A stretch of DNA of 64,000 nt from assembly GCF_900996245.1 (NCBI RefSeq), contig NZ_CAAJGK010000042.1:62001-126000 (forward strand). The letters run 5' to 3'. Positions within the stretch are counted from its first letter, which is position 1; each line of letters begins with the position of its first letter. The notes beneath the pieces were generated by a model. The model searched no databases, had not been told where the DNA came from, and saw only the letters and a list, made by a program, of their open reading frames with translations. Position numbers and translations under genes: made by a program. Positions 43,551 to 51,976 of this stretch are shown here, one piece after another. This stretch comes from Paraburkholderia sp. BCC1886 (GTDB lineage Bacteria; Pseudomonadota; Gammaproteobacteria; Burkholderiales; Burkholderiaceae).

Positions 43551-44471
43551 ATGAACAAGCGTTTTCTCGTCGCGTTGGCGACCTGCGTGACCCTCGCCAC
43601 GGCGGCGGCCGCGAGCCTCGTCGTCCCTGAAGCTGCGTTGGCACAGTCGGTTGCGCCTGCATCGGCGTCCGCGTCCGCGTCTACACCGCAGTCGAACAGC
43701 GAGGGCGCTGCCGCGGGGGCGAGCGCCACCTCGCAGGCAGCGGCCGATCCGGTTCCGCCTCCCTTGCCCGCCACGAGCACGACCGTGACCAATCCTTATG
43801 GCTTGGGCGCGTTGTGGCAGAACGGCGACTTCGTCGCGCGGTTCGTGCTGATCCTGCTCGTGCTGATGTCGATGGGCAGCTGGTACATCATGATCACCAA
43901 GTTCATCGAGCAACTGCGCGCCAACCGCCGTGCGACCAGCGCCGACGAACAGTTGTGGAGTGCGCCGTCGCTCGCACAGGGCGCGCAGCAGCTCGACGAA
44001 AACTCGCCGTTCCGCTTCATCGCGCAGGCCGGTATCGACGCCGGCGAGCATCACGACGAAGCGCTGCTCGAAGCCGTGGATCGTAATACGTGGATCGACG
44101 TGTCCATTGAACGCGCCATCACCAGCGTGTCGAACCGGTTACAGGACGGTCTGGCGTTCCTCGGTACCGTAGGTTCGACGGCGCCGTTCGTCGGCCTGTT
44201 CGGCACGGTGTGGGGCATTTATCACGCGCTGACCGCGATCGGTATCGCTGGGCAGGCCTCGATCGACAAGGTGGCGGGTCCGGTCGGTGAAGCGCTGATC
44301 ATGACCGCAATTGGTCTGGCTGTCGCCGTGCCCGCCGTGCTGGGCTACAACTTCCTCGTGCGTCGTAATAAATCGGTGATGGAGCGGGTGCGGGGTTTCG
44401 GCGCGCAGTTGCACACCGTCCTGCTGCCGGGCGCGAAGCGCAAGATTCGCGCCGTGGCGAATGCGCACTGA
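43551..44471 (+). CDS. exbB: ExbB/TolQ/MotA-family proton channel protein
   Basis: This 306-residue protein has a cleavable-looking signal and an Ala/Ser/Pro-rich periplasmic stretch up to about residue 85, as in long ExbB proteins, then TM1 (FVARFVLILLVLMSMGSWYI), TM2 (GLAFLGTVGSTAPFVGLFGT) and TM3 (GEALIMTAIGLAVAVPAVLG). The last two hold the family signature for the proton channel. ATG 43551 follows TGGAG by seven bases. It works with TonB upstream and ExbD downstream to energise outer-membrane receptors with the proton motive force. Confidence 0.94.
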   Translation: MNKRFLVALATCVTLATAAAASLVVPEAALAQSVAPASASASASTPQSNSEGAAAGASATSQAAADPVPPPLPATSTTVTNPYGLGALWQNGDFVARFVLILLVLMSMGSWYIMITKFIEQLRANRRATSADEQLWSAPSLAQGAQQLDENSPFRFIAQAGIDAGEHHDEALLEAVDRNTWIDVSIERAITSVSNRLQDGLAFLGTVGSTAPFVGLFGTVWGIYHALTAIGIAGQASIDKVAGPVGEALIMTAIGLAVAVPAVLGYNFLVRRNKSVMERVRGFGAQLHTVLLPGAKRKIRAVANAH

Positions 44472-44528
44472 CATGCTCATTCACTCATTGGAGCCACTGG
44501 ATTCATCCAGCAGACGGAGCGCGAAATC

Positions 44529-44954
44529 ATGGCCTTGAACGTTGGACAGGATGGCGAGGACGATGAAGTCATTGCCGCCATCAACACGACGCCACTCGTC
44601 GACGTGATGCTGGTGCTGCTGATCATTTTCCTGATTACGATCCCGGTCGTCACGCACACGGTGCCGGTGCAGTTGCCGCAGCAAACCGTGAGTCCCTTGC
44701 AGACCAAACCGGACAGTGTCGAGATCGCAGTGAACAAGGACGGCAACGTGTTCTGGAACGAGCGGCTGGTCGATGCGCCGACGCTGCTGGCGCGGCTGAA
44801 AACGGTGTCGGTGAAAGAACCGCAGCCGGAGGTGCACATCCGCGGCGATCAGGCGACCCGCTACGAGTCCATCGGACGCGTAGTGACCGCCTGCGAGCGG
44901 GCCGGTATCGCGAAGGTGTCATTCATCACGCAGCCGCCCGCGCGCGGCGGATAG
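44529..44954 (+). CDS. exbD: ExbD biopolymer transport protein, first copy
   Basis: This 141-residue protein has one N-terminal transmembrane helix bearing the essential acidic residue in [15 protein letters not shown] (about residues 21-35), followed by a periplasmic domain with VHIRGDQATRYESIGRVV. It is adjacent to exbB and followed after 10 bp by a second exbD. It belongs to the proton channel with ExbB. Confidence 0.93.
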   Translation: MALNVGQDGEDDEVIAAINTTPLVDVMLVLLIIFLITIPVVTHTVPVQLPQQTVSPLQTKPDSVEIAVNKDGNVFWNERLVDAPTLLARLKTVSVKEPQPEVHIRGDQATRYESIGRVVTACERAGIAKVSFITQPPARGG

Positions 44955-44964
44955 GAGTCGAAAC

Positions 44965-45396
44965 ATGGGGATGAACGTATCGTCGGGCGGTGGGGGTGGC
45001 GAGCCGGAGGTGATGGTCGACATCAATACCACGCCGCTGATCGACGTGATGCTGGTGCTGCTGATCATGCTGATCATCACGATTCCAATCCAGATGCACT
45101 CGGTGAAGATGAATCTGCCGGTGGACAATCCGCCGCCGCCGAGCGCACCGCCGCCGGTCGTGCAGGTCGATGTCAACGCCAACGGACTGGTGAAGTGGAA
45201 CGGCGCGCCGGTCGCGGACGACGCCGATCTGGCCCGGCACATGTCCGCGGTCGCTGCCGAGGCCGATCAGCCGGAAATTCATCTGCTGCCGAACCGGCTT
45301 GCGCCCTACAGGAGCGTGGCGAGTGTGCTCGCGTCGGCGCAGCGGGCGGGCGCGACGAAGATCGGGTTGGTCGGCAACGAACAGTATTTGCAGTGA
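44965..45396 (+). CDS. exbD: ExbD biopolymer transport protein, second copy
   Basis: This 143-residue protein is closely related to the previous one. It has a Gly-rich N-terminus, the helix [18 protein letters not shown] with the conserved aspartate, a Pro-rich segment and a periplasmic domain with [18 protein letters not shown]. Paired exbD genes are known in some beta- and gamma-proteobacteria and xanthomonads, so a mixed ExbD dimer is possible. The aldolase gene follows after 29 bp, placing energy transduction and catabolism in one transcript. Confidence 0.93.
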   Translation: MGMNVSSGGGGGEPEVMVDINTTPLIDVMLVLLIMLIITIPIQMHSVKMNLPVDNPPPPSAPPPVVQVDVNANGLVKWNGAPVADDADLARHMSAVAAEADQPEIHLLPNRLAPYRSVASVLASAQRAGATKIGLVGNEQYLQ

Positions 45397-45425
45397 GCAT
45401 GCAATCAGAAAACCGGAGCCCAACG

Positions 45426-46202
45426 ATGACGACACAGACCATTACCTTCGCGGAAACCGCAACGTTCGCACGGCCGCAACAGCCTGTTTTCGAAACCTAT
45501 GAAGAAGCGCGGCACTATCGCAAGCAGCGACTCGTGGCGGCGTTCCGGCTATTTGCAAAATATGGCTTCGAGGAAGGCGTGATGGGCCATATTTCGGCCC
45601 GCGATCCGGAGCATCCCGACGAGTTCTGGATCAATCCGTTTGCGGTCAGTTTCGACCAGATCACCGTGAGCAGCCTGATCCGGACGAATTATCGCGGCGA
45701 AAAACTCGAGGGTGACGGCTATCTGCATCCGGGCGGCATTCCGCTGCATGCTGCCATCCTGGCGGCGCAGCCGAACGTCGTCTCGGCTGTCCATACGCAT
45801 TCGCAGTTCGGCAAGATCTGGTCCTCGCTTGGCAGACAGTTGCGTCCGCTGTCTCATGAGGCAGCGGTGTTTTTTGGCCGGCATGTCGTGTACGACACGC
45901 TCGAACACGGCGAAGGGCCATTGCTCGGGCGCGCGCTCGACGCCCAGAAGGCCGTCGTGCTGAAGAATCACGGTTTGCTGACGGTGGGTGAAACGGTCGA
46001 CGAGGCGGCTTACCTGTTTATCTCGCTCGAGAAAGTCTGTCGCGAGCAGGTGTTTATCGAATCGATGGGTGCGGACCCGGAATCGCTCAGCGATCAGCGT
46101 GCCGAAGCGATTGCGGCGCGGGTGCAGGGTTACGCGGGCTGGTTGAACTTTCAGCCGTTGTACCAGAGTATCGTCGCGGAGCAGCCGAAGTTGCTGGACT
46201 GA
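45426..46202 (+). CDS. Class II aldolase/adducin-family protein, copy 2
   Basis: This 258-residue metal enzyme has metal histidines H123 and H125 (AVHTHSQFG) and H182 ([10 protein letters not shown]), and a conserved N-terminal [21 protein letters not shown] that is nearly the same as in copy 1 (FGFQEGVMGHASVRDPERSDH). GGAG seven bases before ATG 45426 decides the start; a longer frame overlaps the second exbD. It is the last gene of the second module. The closeness of the two copies but different active-site loops suggests related, non-identical substrates. Confidence 0.9.
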   Translation: MTTQTITFAETATFARPQQPVFETYEEARHYRKQRLVAAFRLFAKYGFEEGVMGHISARDPEHPDEFWINPFAVSFDQITVSSLIRTNYRGEKLEGDGYLHPGGIPLHAAILAAQPNVVSAVHTHSQFGKIWSSLGRQLRPLSHEAAVFFGRHVVYDTLEHGEGPLLGRALDAQKAVVLKNHGLLTVGETVDEAAYLFISLEKVCREQVFIESMGADPESLSDQRAEAIAARVQGYAGWLNFQPLYQSIVAEQPKLLD

Positions 46203-46269
46203 CGGATTACCGGGTGGCGCAATCCGCTCGGAAAAACAGCCACGTTGGTCTCTGCCCGGCGCCTGTCTG

Positions 46270-46350
46270 CTACCTGAGTCGCCAGATACCCCACATTGCG
46301 ATAAGTAGGGCAATGCTCAATCCGCCGCCCAGGAGGATGTATGTGCTCAT
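46270..46350 (-). CDS. Possible 26-residue single-helix membrane peptide
   Basis: A short frame reads MSTYILLGGGLSIALLIAMW and ends GIWRLR before a TAG stop. It has one hydrophobic helix and a positively charged end, the make-up of small membrane proteins. The Shine-Dalgarno is weak (GAAG). It lies in the 369-bp gap between the aldolase and the beta-propeller genes, which otherwise holds nothing I recognise. Support is only from its composition; it may be chance. Confidence 0.3.
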   Translation of the reverse strand: MSTYILLGGGLSIALLIAMWGIWRLR

Positions 46351-46571
46351 CTGGCTTCAGAAGATAGAGTGATAGAGTGTGTGCCTCGGGATGTGTGCTG
46401 CTCCGCGGCTTATCCTACCTGCGCCGGCTTTCAGGAAGATTGGCAATTCATTGTCATCGGCAGCAGTGGTTCGAACGTTAGACAGGTGACAGGCCCGACG
46501 TCGGCTAACGAACTGCCGACATCTTCCTTGCATCCTGCCTCAATGTATCTTTCCACGTGACTACGATCCCC

Positions 46572-47582
46572 ATGCCATCTTCATTCGTTTCCACTATCCG
46601 GATCGGAGCGCTTGCCGCTTCCCTGTTCGGAATGCTGGCCGTAACGAACCCTGCCCATGCCGCCGATAACGTCATCGTCCTCGATTCCGCTGGCGCGCAA
46701 CTGACGCTCATCGACGAGTCCACGCACAAGGTGGTCGGCACCGAGCCGACCGGCAAGGAACCGCATCATCTGATGATCACGCCCGACGGGCGCTCGCTTC
46801 TCGTCGCCAATTCCGTGTCGAACAACCTGATGTTCGTCGACCCGCACACGGGCAAGTTGCAGCGTACCCTCGAAGGGATCGAAGACCCGTATCAACTGGG
46901 ATTTTCCCCGGATCACAAATGGTTCGTCACTGCGGCGTTGCGCATGGATCGTGCCGACATCTACCGCTACGACGGCACGAACCTGACGCTCGTCAAACGC
47001 ATCCCGCTCGCGAAAACGCCGAGCCACATGACGTTCGCCTCCGACAACCGCACCGTGTTCATGACGCTGCAGGATTCCGGCGAACTCGCGGCAATCGATC
47101 TGCCGACGCAAACCGTGTTGTGGAAAATGCACGTGGGTAACGAGCCGGCCGGCCTGTGGATGACGCCTGGCGACAAATACCTGCTGGTCGGCATGACGGG
47201 CGAGGACGACGTGACGGTCGTCGACTGGCACAAGCAGCAGATCGTCAAAAAAATCCACACGGGTCGAGGTGCGCATAACTTCCGCAATCTCGACGACGGC
47301 AAGCACGTGGTCGTCTCGAATCGCGTCGACAGCACGATCAGCATCATCGATTACACCACGCTGACCAACGCGGGCGACATCACCGGGCTGATGCCCGGAC
47401 CCGACGACATGGAACTAACACCGGACAAACGCTATCTATGGGTCGGGTTCCGCTTTGCAAAGCATGTCGGCATCATTGACCTGAGCACGCGCAAGCTGAT
47501 CGAGACCATTGCGGTTGGCCGCTCGCCGCATGGCATCTTCTTCGACAATCGCGCACCGGTCATTTCGCCGAACCCGGACTGA
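46572..47582 (+). CDS. YVTN/YncE-type beta-propeller protein, exported
   Basis: This is a protein of 336 residues from ATG 46572 (341 from GTG 46557; neither has a clear Shine-Dalgarno). A signal peptide ends near NPAHA, then about seven 40-residue blades follow with repeats such as PHHLMITPDGRSLLVAN, PAGLWMTPGDKYLLVG and DDMELTPDKRYLWVG. The fold is a seven-bladed propeller of the lactonase/YncE kind, probably periplasmic. The family's roles range from binding to lactonase; catalytic metal residues could not be assigned. It is followed after 51 bp by a sterol-desaturase-like gene. Confidence 0.88.
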   Translation: MPSSFVSTIRIGALAASLFGMLAVTNPAHAADNVIVLDSAGAQLTLIDESTHKVVGTEPTGKEPHHLMITPDGRSLLVANSVSNNLMFVDPHTGKLQRTLEGIEDPYQLGFSPDHKWFVTAALRMDRADIYRYDGTNLTLVKRIPLAKTPSHMTFASDNRTVFMTLQDSGELAAIDLPTQTVLWKMHVGNEPAGLWMTPGDKYLLVGMTGEDDVTVVDWHKQQIVKKIHTGRGAHNFRNLDDGKHVVVSNRVDSTISIIDYTTLTNAGDITGLMPGPDDMELTPDKRYLWVGFRFAKHVGIIDLSTRKLIETIAVGRSPHGIFFDNRAPVISPNPD

Positions 47583-47633
47583 ACGCAGCTTGCCAGGCAA
47601 GCAATACATGACCTGTCATTCACGAGGTTTCTG

Positions 47634-48641
47634 ATGTTCCATCAAGTCGTCACGCAACTGGACAACATGGTGTCCGCATTGCAGACGCTGTTGTATATCG
47701 ATGTGGTGCAGCCGTTTTTCTTTCGTTTCGGCTTGATGGGATACGACGAAGACACCTATGACGCGCTGTATTGGGTCATCATCGGCGTGTTCGAAATCAT
47801 CGGGATGTATGCGGTCTTGCGCCCGCTGGAAGCGCTGCGTCCTCTCGAAGACTGGCAGAACCGCAAGGCGCTGCGATCCGATGTGGTCTACACGTGGATT
47901 GCCCGGCTCGGCATCATCAATATTGCGTTCTTCTTTCTGCTACAGCCGCTGTTCGATCACTGGCAGAGTCTCATCTCGATCTACGGCATTCCCAGCATCG
48001 ATATAGACAACCTGTGGCCGGGCGTGACCAGTCAGGGGATCGTCTCCTTCGTGATCTACCTCGTGATACTCGATTTCGCCGGGTACTGGTATCACCGGTG
48101 GCAGCATCGCTTTGGCGTGTGGTGGGAACTGCATGCGGTCCATCACAGTCAGCAGCAGATGTCGATGTGGAACGACGACCGCAATCACTTCCTGGACGAC
48201 ATCATCCAGGCTGCGTTCTTCGCGGCTATCTCGCTGTTTATCGGTGTGCCGCCCACGCAGTTCGTGACACTCATTGCGCTCAGCAATTTCATGCAGAGTA
48301 TCCAGCACGTCAATGCGCGACTGCAGTATGGGTGGCTGCTCGAACGCATTATCGTCAGCCCGGTTTTTCATCGTCGGCACCATGCGGTGGGCTATGGCCA
48401 CGAAGGGACCGCTTACGGCTGCAATTTCGGCGTGCTGTTTCCATGGTGGGACATGATGTTCCGCACCGCTTCGTGGAACCGCGATGTCGAGCCGACCGGT
48501 ATCCGCGATCAGTTGCCTCAGCCGCACGGCTCGGGACGTTCGTATGGAGACGGGTTGATCGCGCAGCAGTGGCTCGCGTTCGGGCGCATCGTGGAGAGAC
48601 TTCGCGGGAAGAGGCGCTACGCAAGCGATGGGGCGGAGTGA
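47634..48641 (+). CDS. Sterol desaturase/fatty acid hydroxylase-superfamily membrane protein
   Basis: This 335-residue inner-membrane di-iron oxygenase candidate has four to five hydrophobic segments and three histidine clusters: HRWQHRF near residue 155, HAVHHSQQQ near residue 170 and FHRRHHAVG near residue 245, the HxxxH, HxxHH and HxxHH pattern of the superfamily. Members hydroxylate or desaturate lipids, carotenoids or hopanoids. It may share a transcript with the propeller gene upstream. Substrate unknown. Confidence 0.9.
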   Translation: MFHQVVTQLDNMVSALQTLLYIDVVQPFFFRFGLMGYDEDTYDALYWVIIGVFEIIGMYAVLRPLEALRPLEDWQNRKALRSDVVYTWIARLGIINIAFFFLLQPLFDHWQSLISIYGIPSIDIDNLWPGVTSQGIVSFVIYLVILDFAGYWYHRWQHRFGVWWELHAVHHSQQQMSMWNDDRNHFLDDIIQAAFFAAISLFIGVPPTQFVTLIALSNFMQSIQHVNARLQYGWLLERIIVSPVFHRRHHAVGYGHEGTAYGCNFGVLFPWWDMMFRTASWNRDVEPTGIRDQLPQPHGSGRSYGDGLIAQQWLAFGRIVERLRGKRRYASDGAE

Positions 48642-49130
48642 AGGCGGTGGGGTGGTACGCGCGGTAAGCGCGTCAGCCTCGCACTGAACCGCTGGTGCTA
48701 CCAGGCCCGAAATGGCGAACGTGCTACGTCATTTAGGTATACAGTCGACGCAGCAGTCGCCGATGAGCCCTTTTAACAACGGCCAGCGAGTGCAACGCAT
48801 TCTGGCCCGGACCACGCTGGTCGAAGGCCTTTCCCGAAAGTGCTGCACGACCGTCTCCGAGGTCGTCCACGATCTCGTCAAATAGTCCACTTCTGAACCG
48901 TCGATTTCCGGCCGGGCCTTGTCGTGGCATCAGCTGCAGCTTTGCAGAGAATGCAGACGCGCGCGCCGCGCAGGCCGCCTGGTAATGCGCGGCCCCCATC
49001 CTTTCCGACGAGCCGCGATTTCTTCGACATCGAACGGTGACGACTTTCATAGGTCGGCGCCGCGAACATCCCTGTTGCGAATTCGGCGTTCCGCTTAAAC
49101 CCGACGCCAGTAAAAGGCCAAGGAAACGCG
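48642..49130. other. 489-bp intergenic region, nothing convincing
   Basis: I see no gene I trust here. Short open frames exist on the minus strand (48733-49050 and 48878-49171), but they are Arg/Ala-rich, overlap each other and lack ribosome-binding sites. The last 100 bp are AT-richer and probably hold the promoter of the histidine kinase gene. Confidence 0.4.
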
Positions 49131-50267
49131 ATGCTGCATAATTTTCTAACGAACAACAGGGCGGAACTCATCGCACGATGTCAGGAGAGAGTATCTGTCC
49201 GGCTTGCACGCGATGCCTCGGCGGACCAGCTCGAAAACGGCATCCCGAAGCTGATCGATCAGCTTATTCACGTGCTTAAATTCGAGCAATCGGGCCGGCC
49301 CAAGGACGCATTACGCGTGTCCGGTTCGGCTGGAGGCGATTCACTTTTCTCCGAGCTGGGTGTGTCGGCAGCGCTCCACGGGCGTGACCTGATTCGTTTG
49401 GGTTACACCATCGATGAAGTGGTCCATGACTACGGCGATCTCTGTCAGACCCTCACCGATCTCGCTCATGAGCGGGATGCGCCGTTCACAGTAGAGGAAT
49501 ACCGGACGTTCAATCGTTGTCTGGACAACGCGATAGCAGACGCAGTGAAGGAGTTCAGCTATCAGCGAGACTTCAACGTAGCAGGTGAATTCTCGGCGGA
49601 AGAGAACGAGAGGAGAGGGCTCTTCGCGCACGAGCTTCGCGATCACCTGAACGTGGCCAAACTCGCGTTTGCGGCCATAAAAGCAGGAGGGCTCCCGGTA
49701 TTGGGTGCTACGGGTACGGTGCTCGAACGCGCGCTTGGCCGCCTCGAGAAGGTGATCGACAGCTCGATCGACGATGTACGGCCGCCAGGACCCAGGAGCG
49801 GGAAATGGCAGGTTTTTTCGGTAGCGGATTTTATCGGCGAAGTCGCGTATGCAGCGGATCTCGCCGCGCAAGTTCGCGGATGCAAGCTAATCGTGCCGGC
49901 AGTCGATGCCACTCTTGCGATACACGGCGACCGCGACCTGCTTTATTCCGCAGTTGGCAACCTGCTTCAGAATGCGTTCAAGTTCACCCGCCCCAATACT
50001 GAAGTCAGTCTCACCGCCTATGCGGCGTCGGACCGGATCCTGATCGATGTCGCCGATCATGGTGGCGGGTTAGCGCCGGGAATGGCCGAGCAGATGTTTC
50101 AGCCATTCACGCAGTTTGGGACCGACAGGTCGGGGCTGGGCTTGGGGTTATCGATCGCGCGGCGCAGCGTCGAACTCAACGACGGTGTATTGAGCGTGCG
50201 CGTGGTACTCAACGTGGGCTGTATATTCACCATCAGTCTTCCGCGCCATGGGGTGGTCAGCAAATAG
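49131..50267 (+). CDS. Sensor histidine kinase, cytoplasmic
   Basis: This 378-residue protein has no membrane segment. The N-terminal 150 residues are helical (AELIARCQERVSVRLARDAS) and resemble RsbR/RsbU-like sensor parts. The phospho-acceptor is probably H167 in LFAHELRDHLNVAK. The C-terminal ATPase domain shows NLLQNAFKFTRP, VADHGGGLAPGM and GLGLGLSIARRSVELNDG. It has no partner response regulator in the window, so it is an orphan kinase. A soluble stress or redox sensor is a reasonable guess. Confidence 0.9.
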   Translation: MLHNFLTNNRAELIARCQERVSVRLARDASADQLENGIPKLIDQLIHVLKFEQSGRPKDALRVSGSAGGDSLFSELGVSAALHGRDLIRLGYTIDEVVHDYGDLCQTLTDLAHERDAPFTVEEYRTFNRCLDNAIADAVKEFSYQRDFNVAGEFSAEENERRGLFAHELRDHLNVAKLAFAAIKAGGLPVLGATGTVLERALGRLEKVIDSSIDDVRPPGPRSGKWQVFSVADFIGEVAYAADLAAQVRGCKLIVPAVDATLAIHGDRDLLYSAVGNLLQNAFKFTRPNTEVSLTAYAASDRILIDVADHGGGLAPGMAEQMFQPFTQFGTDRSGLGLGLSIARRSVELNDGVLSVRVVLNVGCIFTISLPRHGVVSK

Positions 50268-50367
50268 GTCGTGACGCAGCAGGGAGGTATGCATGCTGAT
50301 TGGCGCGGTTTTGATAGGGCCGGGAGTCCGGCATCGACACCGGACCCGTCCGGCCCTGTGTCCCACC

Positions 50368-51102
50368 TCAGAGTTGCGCAAGCCCCCCATCGACAGCGAC
50401 TTCGCTGGCGGTCATAAAACTGCTGTCAGACGAAGCGAGAAAGGCGGCCACCGCGCCTATCTCAGCCGGATCGGCCATGCGCTGGAGCGGCGTCATCGAG
50501 GCAAACAGTTTCTGTCCTTCCTCACCCAAAGCTTCTTTCGCGAGTTCGGTCGCCGTCGCCCCGGGCGACAACACATTGACCCGGATGCCGGTGCCCTTCA
50601 GGTCCTCCGCCCAGGTCCGCGCGAGATTGCGTACCGCCGCCTTGCTCGCGCTGTAGGCGGTCATACCCGGGGCGCCCGTGGTCCCGGCGCTCGATCCGGT
50701 CAGGATGATCGAGCCGCCTTCGCCCATCAGCGGCAGCGCCTTCTGCACGGTGAAGATCGTGCCCTTCACATTGGTGTCGAAGGTTTCGTCGATGTGCGCC
50801 CCGGTAATCTTGCCGAGCGCCATCTGGCTTCCCGCGCCGGCATTGGCGAAGACGATGTCGAGGGTTCCGCGCTCGGCTTTCACCTGCGCATAGAGCCGGT
50901 CGAGGTCGGCCTCATCCGAGACGGAGCCTGTTACTGCGCGGACATTGGGTCCAAGCTCGGTGACCGCGGCCTCGAGCGCTTCCTGTCGACGGCCGTAGAT
51001 GAAGACGAAAGCACCTTCGTCGATGAAGCGCTTTGCCGCGGCGCGTCCTATGCCGGTCGCGCCTCCGGTGATGACAGCGGTTTTCCCGTTGAGTCTGGTC
51101 AT
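50368..51102 (-). CDS. SDR family oxidoreductase, HxlR-controlled
   Basis: This 244-residue classical SDR has TGGATGIGRAAAKRF at about residues 11-25, FANAGAG near residue 84, ILTGSSAG with the catalytic serine and YSASKAAV with Tyr/Lys. ATG 51102 is chosen since AAAGGA lies eight bases upstream; in-frame ATGs further up are possible. It is divergent from an HxlR-type regulator with direct repeats between them. In this arrangement the enzyme is usually a quinone or aldehyde detoxification reductase. Cofactor preference not clear. Confidence 0.9.
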   Translation of the reverse strand: MTRLNGKTAVITGGATGIGRAAAKRFIDEGAFVFIYGRRQEALEAAVTELGPNVRAVTGSVSDEADLDRLYAQVKAERGTLDIVFANAGAGSQMALGKITGAHIDETFDTNVKGTIFTVQKALPLMGEGGSIILTGSSAGTTGAPGMTAYSASKAAVRNLARTWAEDLKGTGIRVNVLSPGATATELAKEALGEEGQKLFASMTPLQRMADPAEIGAVAAFLASSDSSFMTASEVAVDGGLAQL

Positions 51103-51152
51103 GTCGAGCATCCTTTGAGAGTACGGAAGCAGGGAACTGCTTGCTTGAGACC

Positions 51153-51201
51153 AGTATGAGGTTCTGATAACCTGCGGACAAGTATGCACCTTTAGGTAAC
51201 C
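51153..51201. promoter_or_regulatory. Direct-repeat operator between SDR and HxlR genes
   Basis: AGTATG-N9-TAACC (51153-51172) and AGTATG-N10-TAACC (51181-51201) are near-identical sites 28 bp apart. Inside them are the small dyads AGGTT-N5-AACCT (51159-51173) and ACCT-TT-AGGT (51188-51197). Placement between divergent SDR and regulator genes suggests autoregulation by the HxlR protein. Confidence 0.6.
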
Positions 51202-51585
51202 ATGCAAATGACCGACTGCTCACAGACTTGCGGAGGCCGCTATTCCTACGGTCTTGCCGCCACGCTCAGCATCATCGCGGGGAAGTGGAAACCGCTGATT
51301 CTGTACTTTCTGCTCGACGGCCCGAAGCGCTACGGCGAACTCAAGCGGAACGTCCAGGGTGTTAGCGCCAAGGTGCTGATCCAGCAACTGAAGGAACTCG
51401 AGGCCGATCGCGTGCTGGTGCGAACCGACTACAAGGAGGTGCCACCGCGGGTGGATTACGCGCTGACTCCGCTCGGCCGCAGTCTTGCCGACAGAATCGT
51501 TCCGTTGTGCACATGGGGCACCGAGAACATGGCGGACATGGTGGACCTGCTTGTCGAGCGTGATCGATCGAGCATCGACACCTGA
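51202..51585 (+). CDS. HxlR/MarR-like winged-helix regulator
   Basis: This 127-residue winged-helix protein of the HxlR family shows the characteristic IIAGKWKPLILYFLLDGPKRYGEL block (about residues 26-49), then VSAKVLIQQLKELEADRVLVR and YALTPLGRSL. The cysteine C6 and C10 in TDCSQTCGG could sense oxidants or electrophiles, as in related regulators. It starts right behind the second direct repeat. It is divergent from the SDR gene and most likely controls it. Confidence 0.92.
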   Translation: MQMTDCSQTCGGRYSYGLAATLSIIAGKWKPLILYFLLDGPKRYGELKRNVQGVSAKVLIQQLKELEADRVLVRTDYKEVPPRVDYALTPLGRSLADRIVPLCTWGTENMADMVDLLVERDRSSIDT

Positions 51586-51775
51586 GTCTGAATTGGATGA
51601 ATCTGAAATCCGGTGCCTCGCCCACTCCGCACTGCGTGCGTCGCGGATGGGTAAACGACGGAAGGCAAAAAAAACCGAGGGTTCCAAGAACGACCCGGGG
51701 GCGCGCGAAGCGCTGCCGGAAGAATGACTGCCTTGTCACAAGAGCGGAATGTGCGGGAGCACGGATTCCAGATGT

Positions 51776-51915
51776 ACCACTACCAAAGACCTCGCGCGGT
51801 TGCCGCTTAAAAGTTAGCGGTTTGAGCCCGCTTTCTTTTGCCTACTTTTCTTTGCGGCGGCAAAGAAAAGTAGGTGCCCCCCGCACAGGGGGAACGCTAA
51901 TAGACCACTACCAAA
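51776..51915. repeat. Burkholderia-type two-hairpin intergenic repeat flanked by 12-bp direct repeats
   Basis: The core hairpin is perfect: CCTACTTTTCTTTGC at 51841-51855 pairs with GCAAAGAAAAGTAGG at 51860-51874 across a GGCG loop. A second hairpin CCCCC-GCACA-GGGGG follows at 51878-51892. ACCACTACCAAA occurs at 51776-51787 and again at 51904-51915, enclosing the element. I have seen very similar two-hairpin units in Burkholderia genomes (recollection, not a search). The rest of the 391-bp gap 51586-51976 holds no gene I trust. Confidence 0.7.
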
Positions 51916-51976
51916 TCAAGAAAACCGCATAAAAAAACGAATGTATGATCGCAATTTAAATTGAATCGATTCCGGC

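Noticed and set aside
48733..49171. Two overlapping minus-strand frames in the 489-bp gap
   Set aside because: No ribosome-binding site, biased composition, no recognised family; the region is treated as intergenic.
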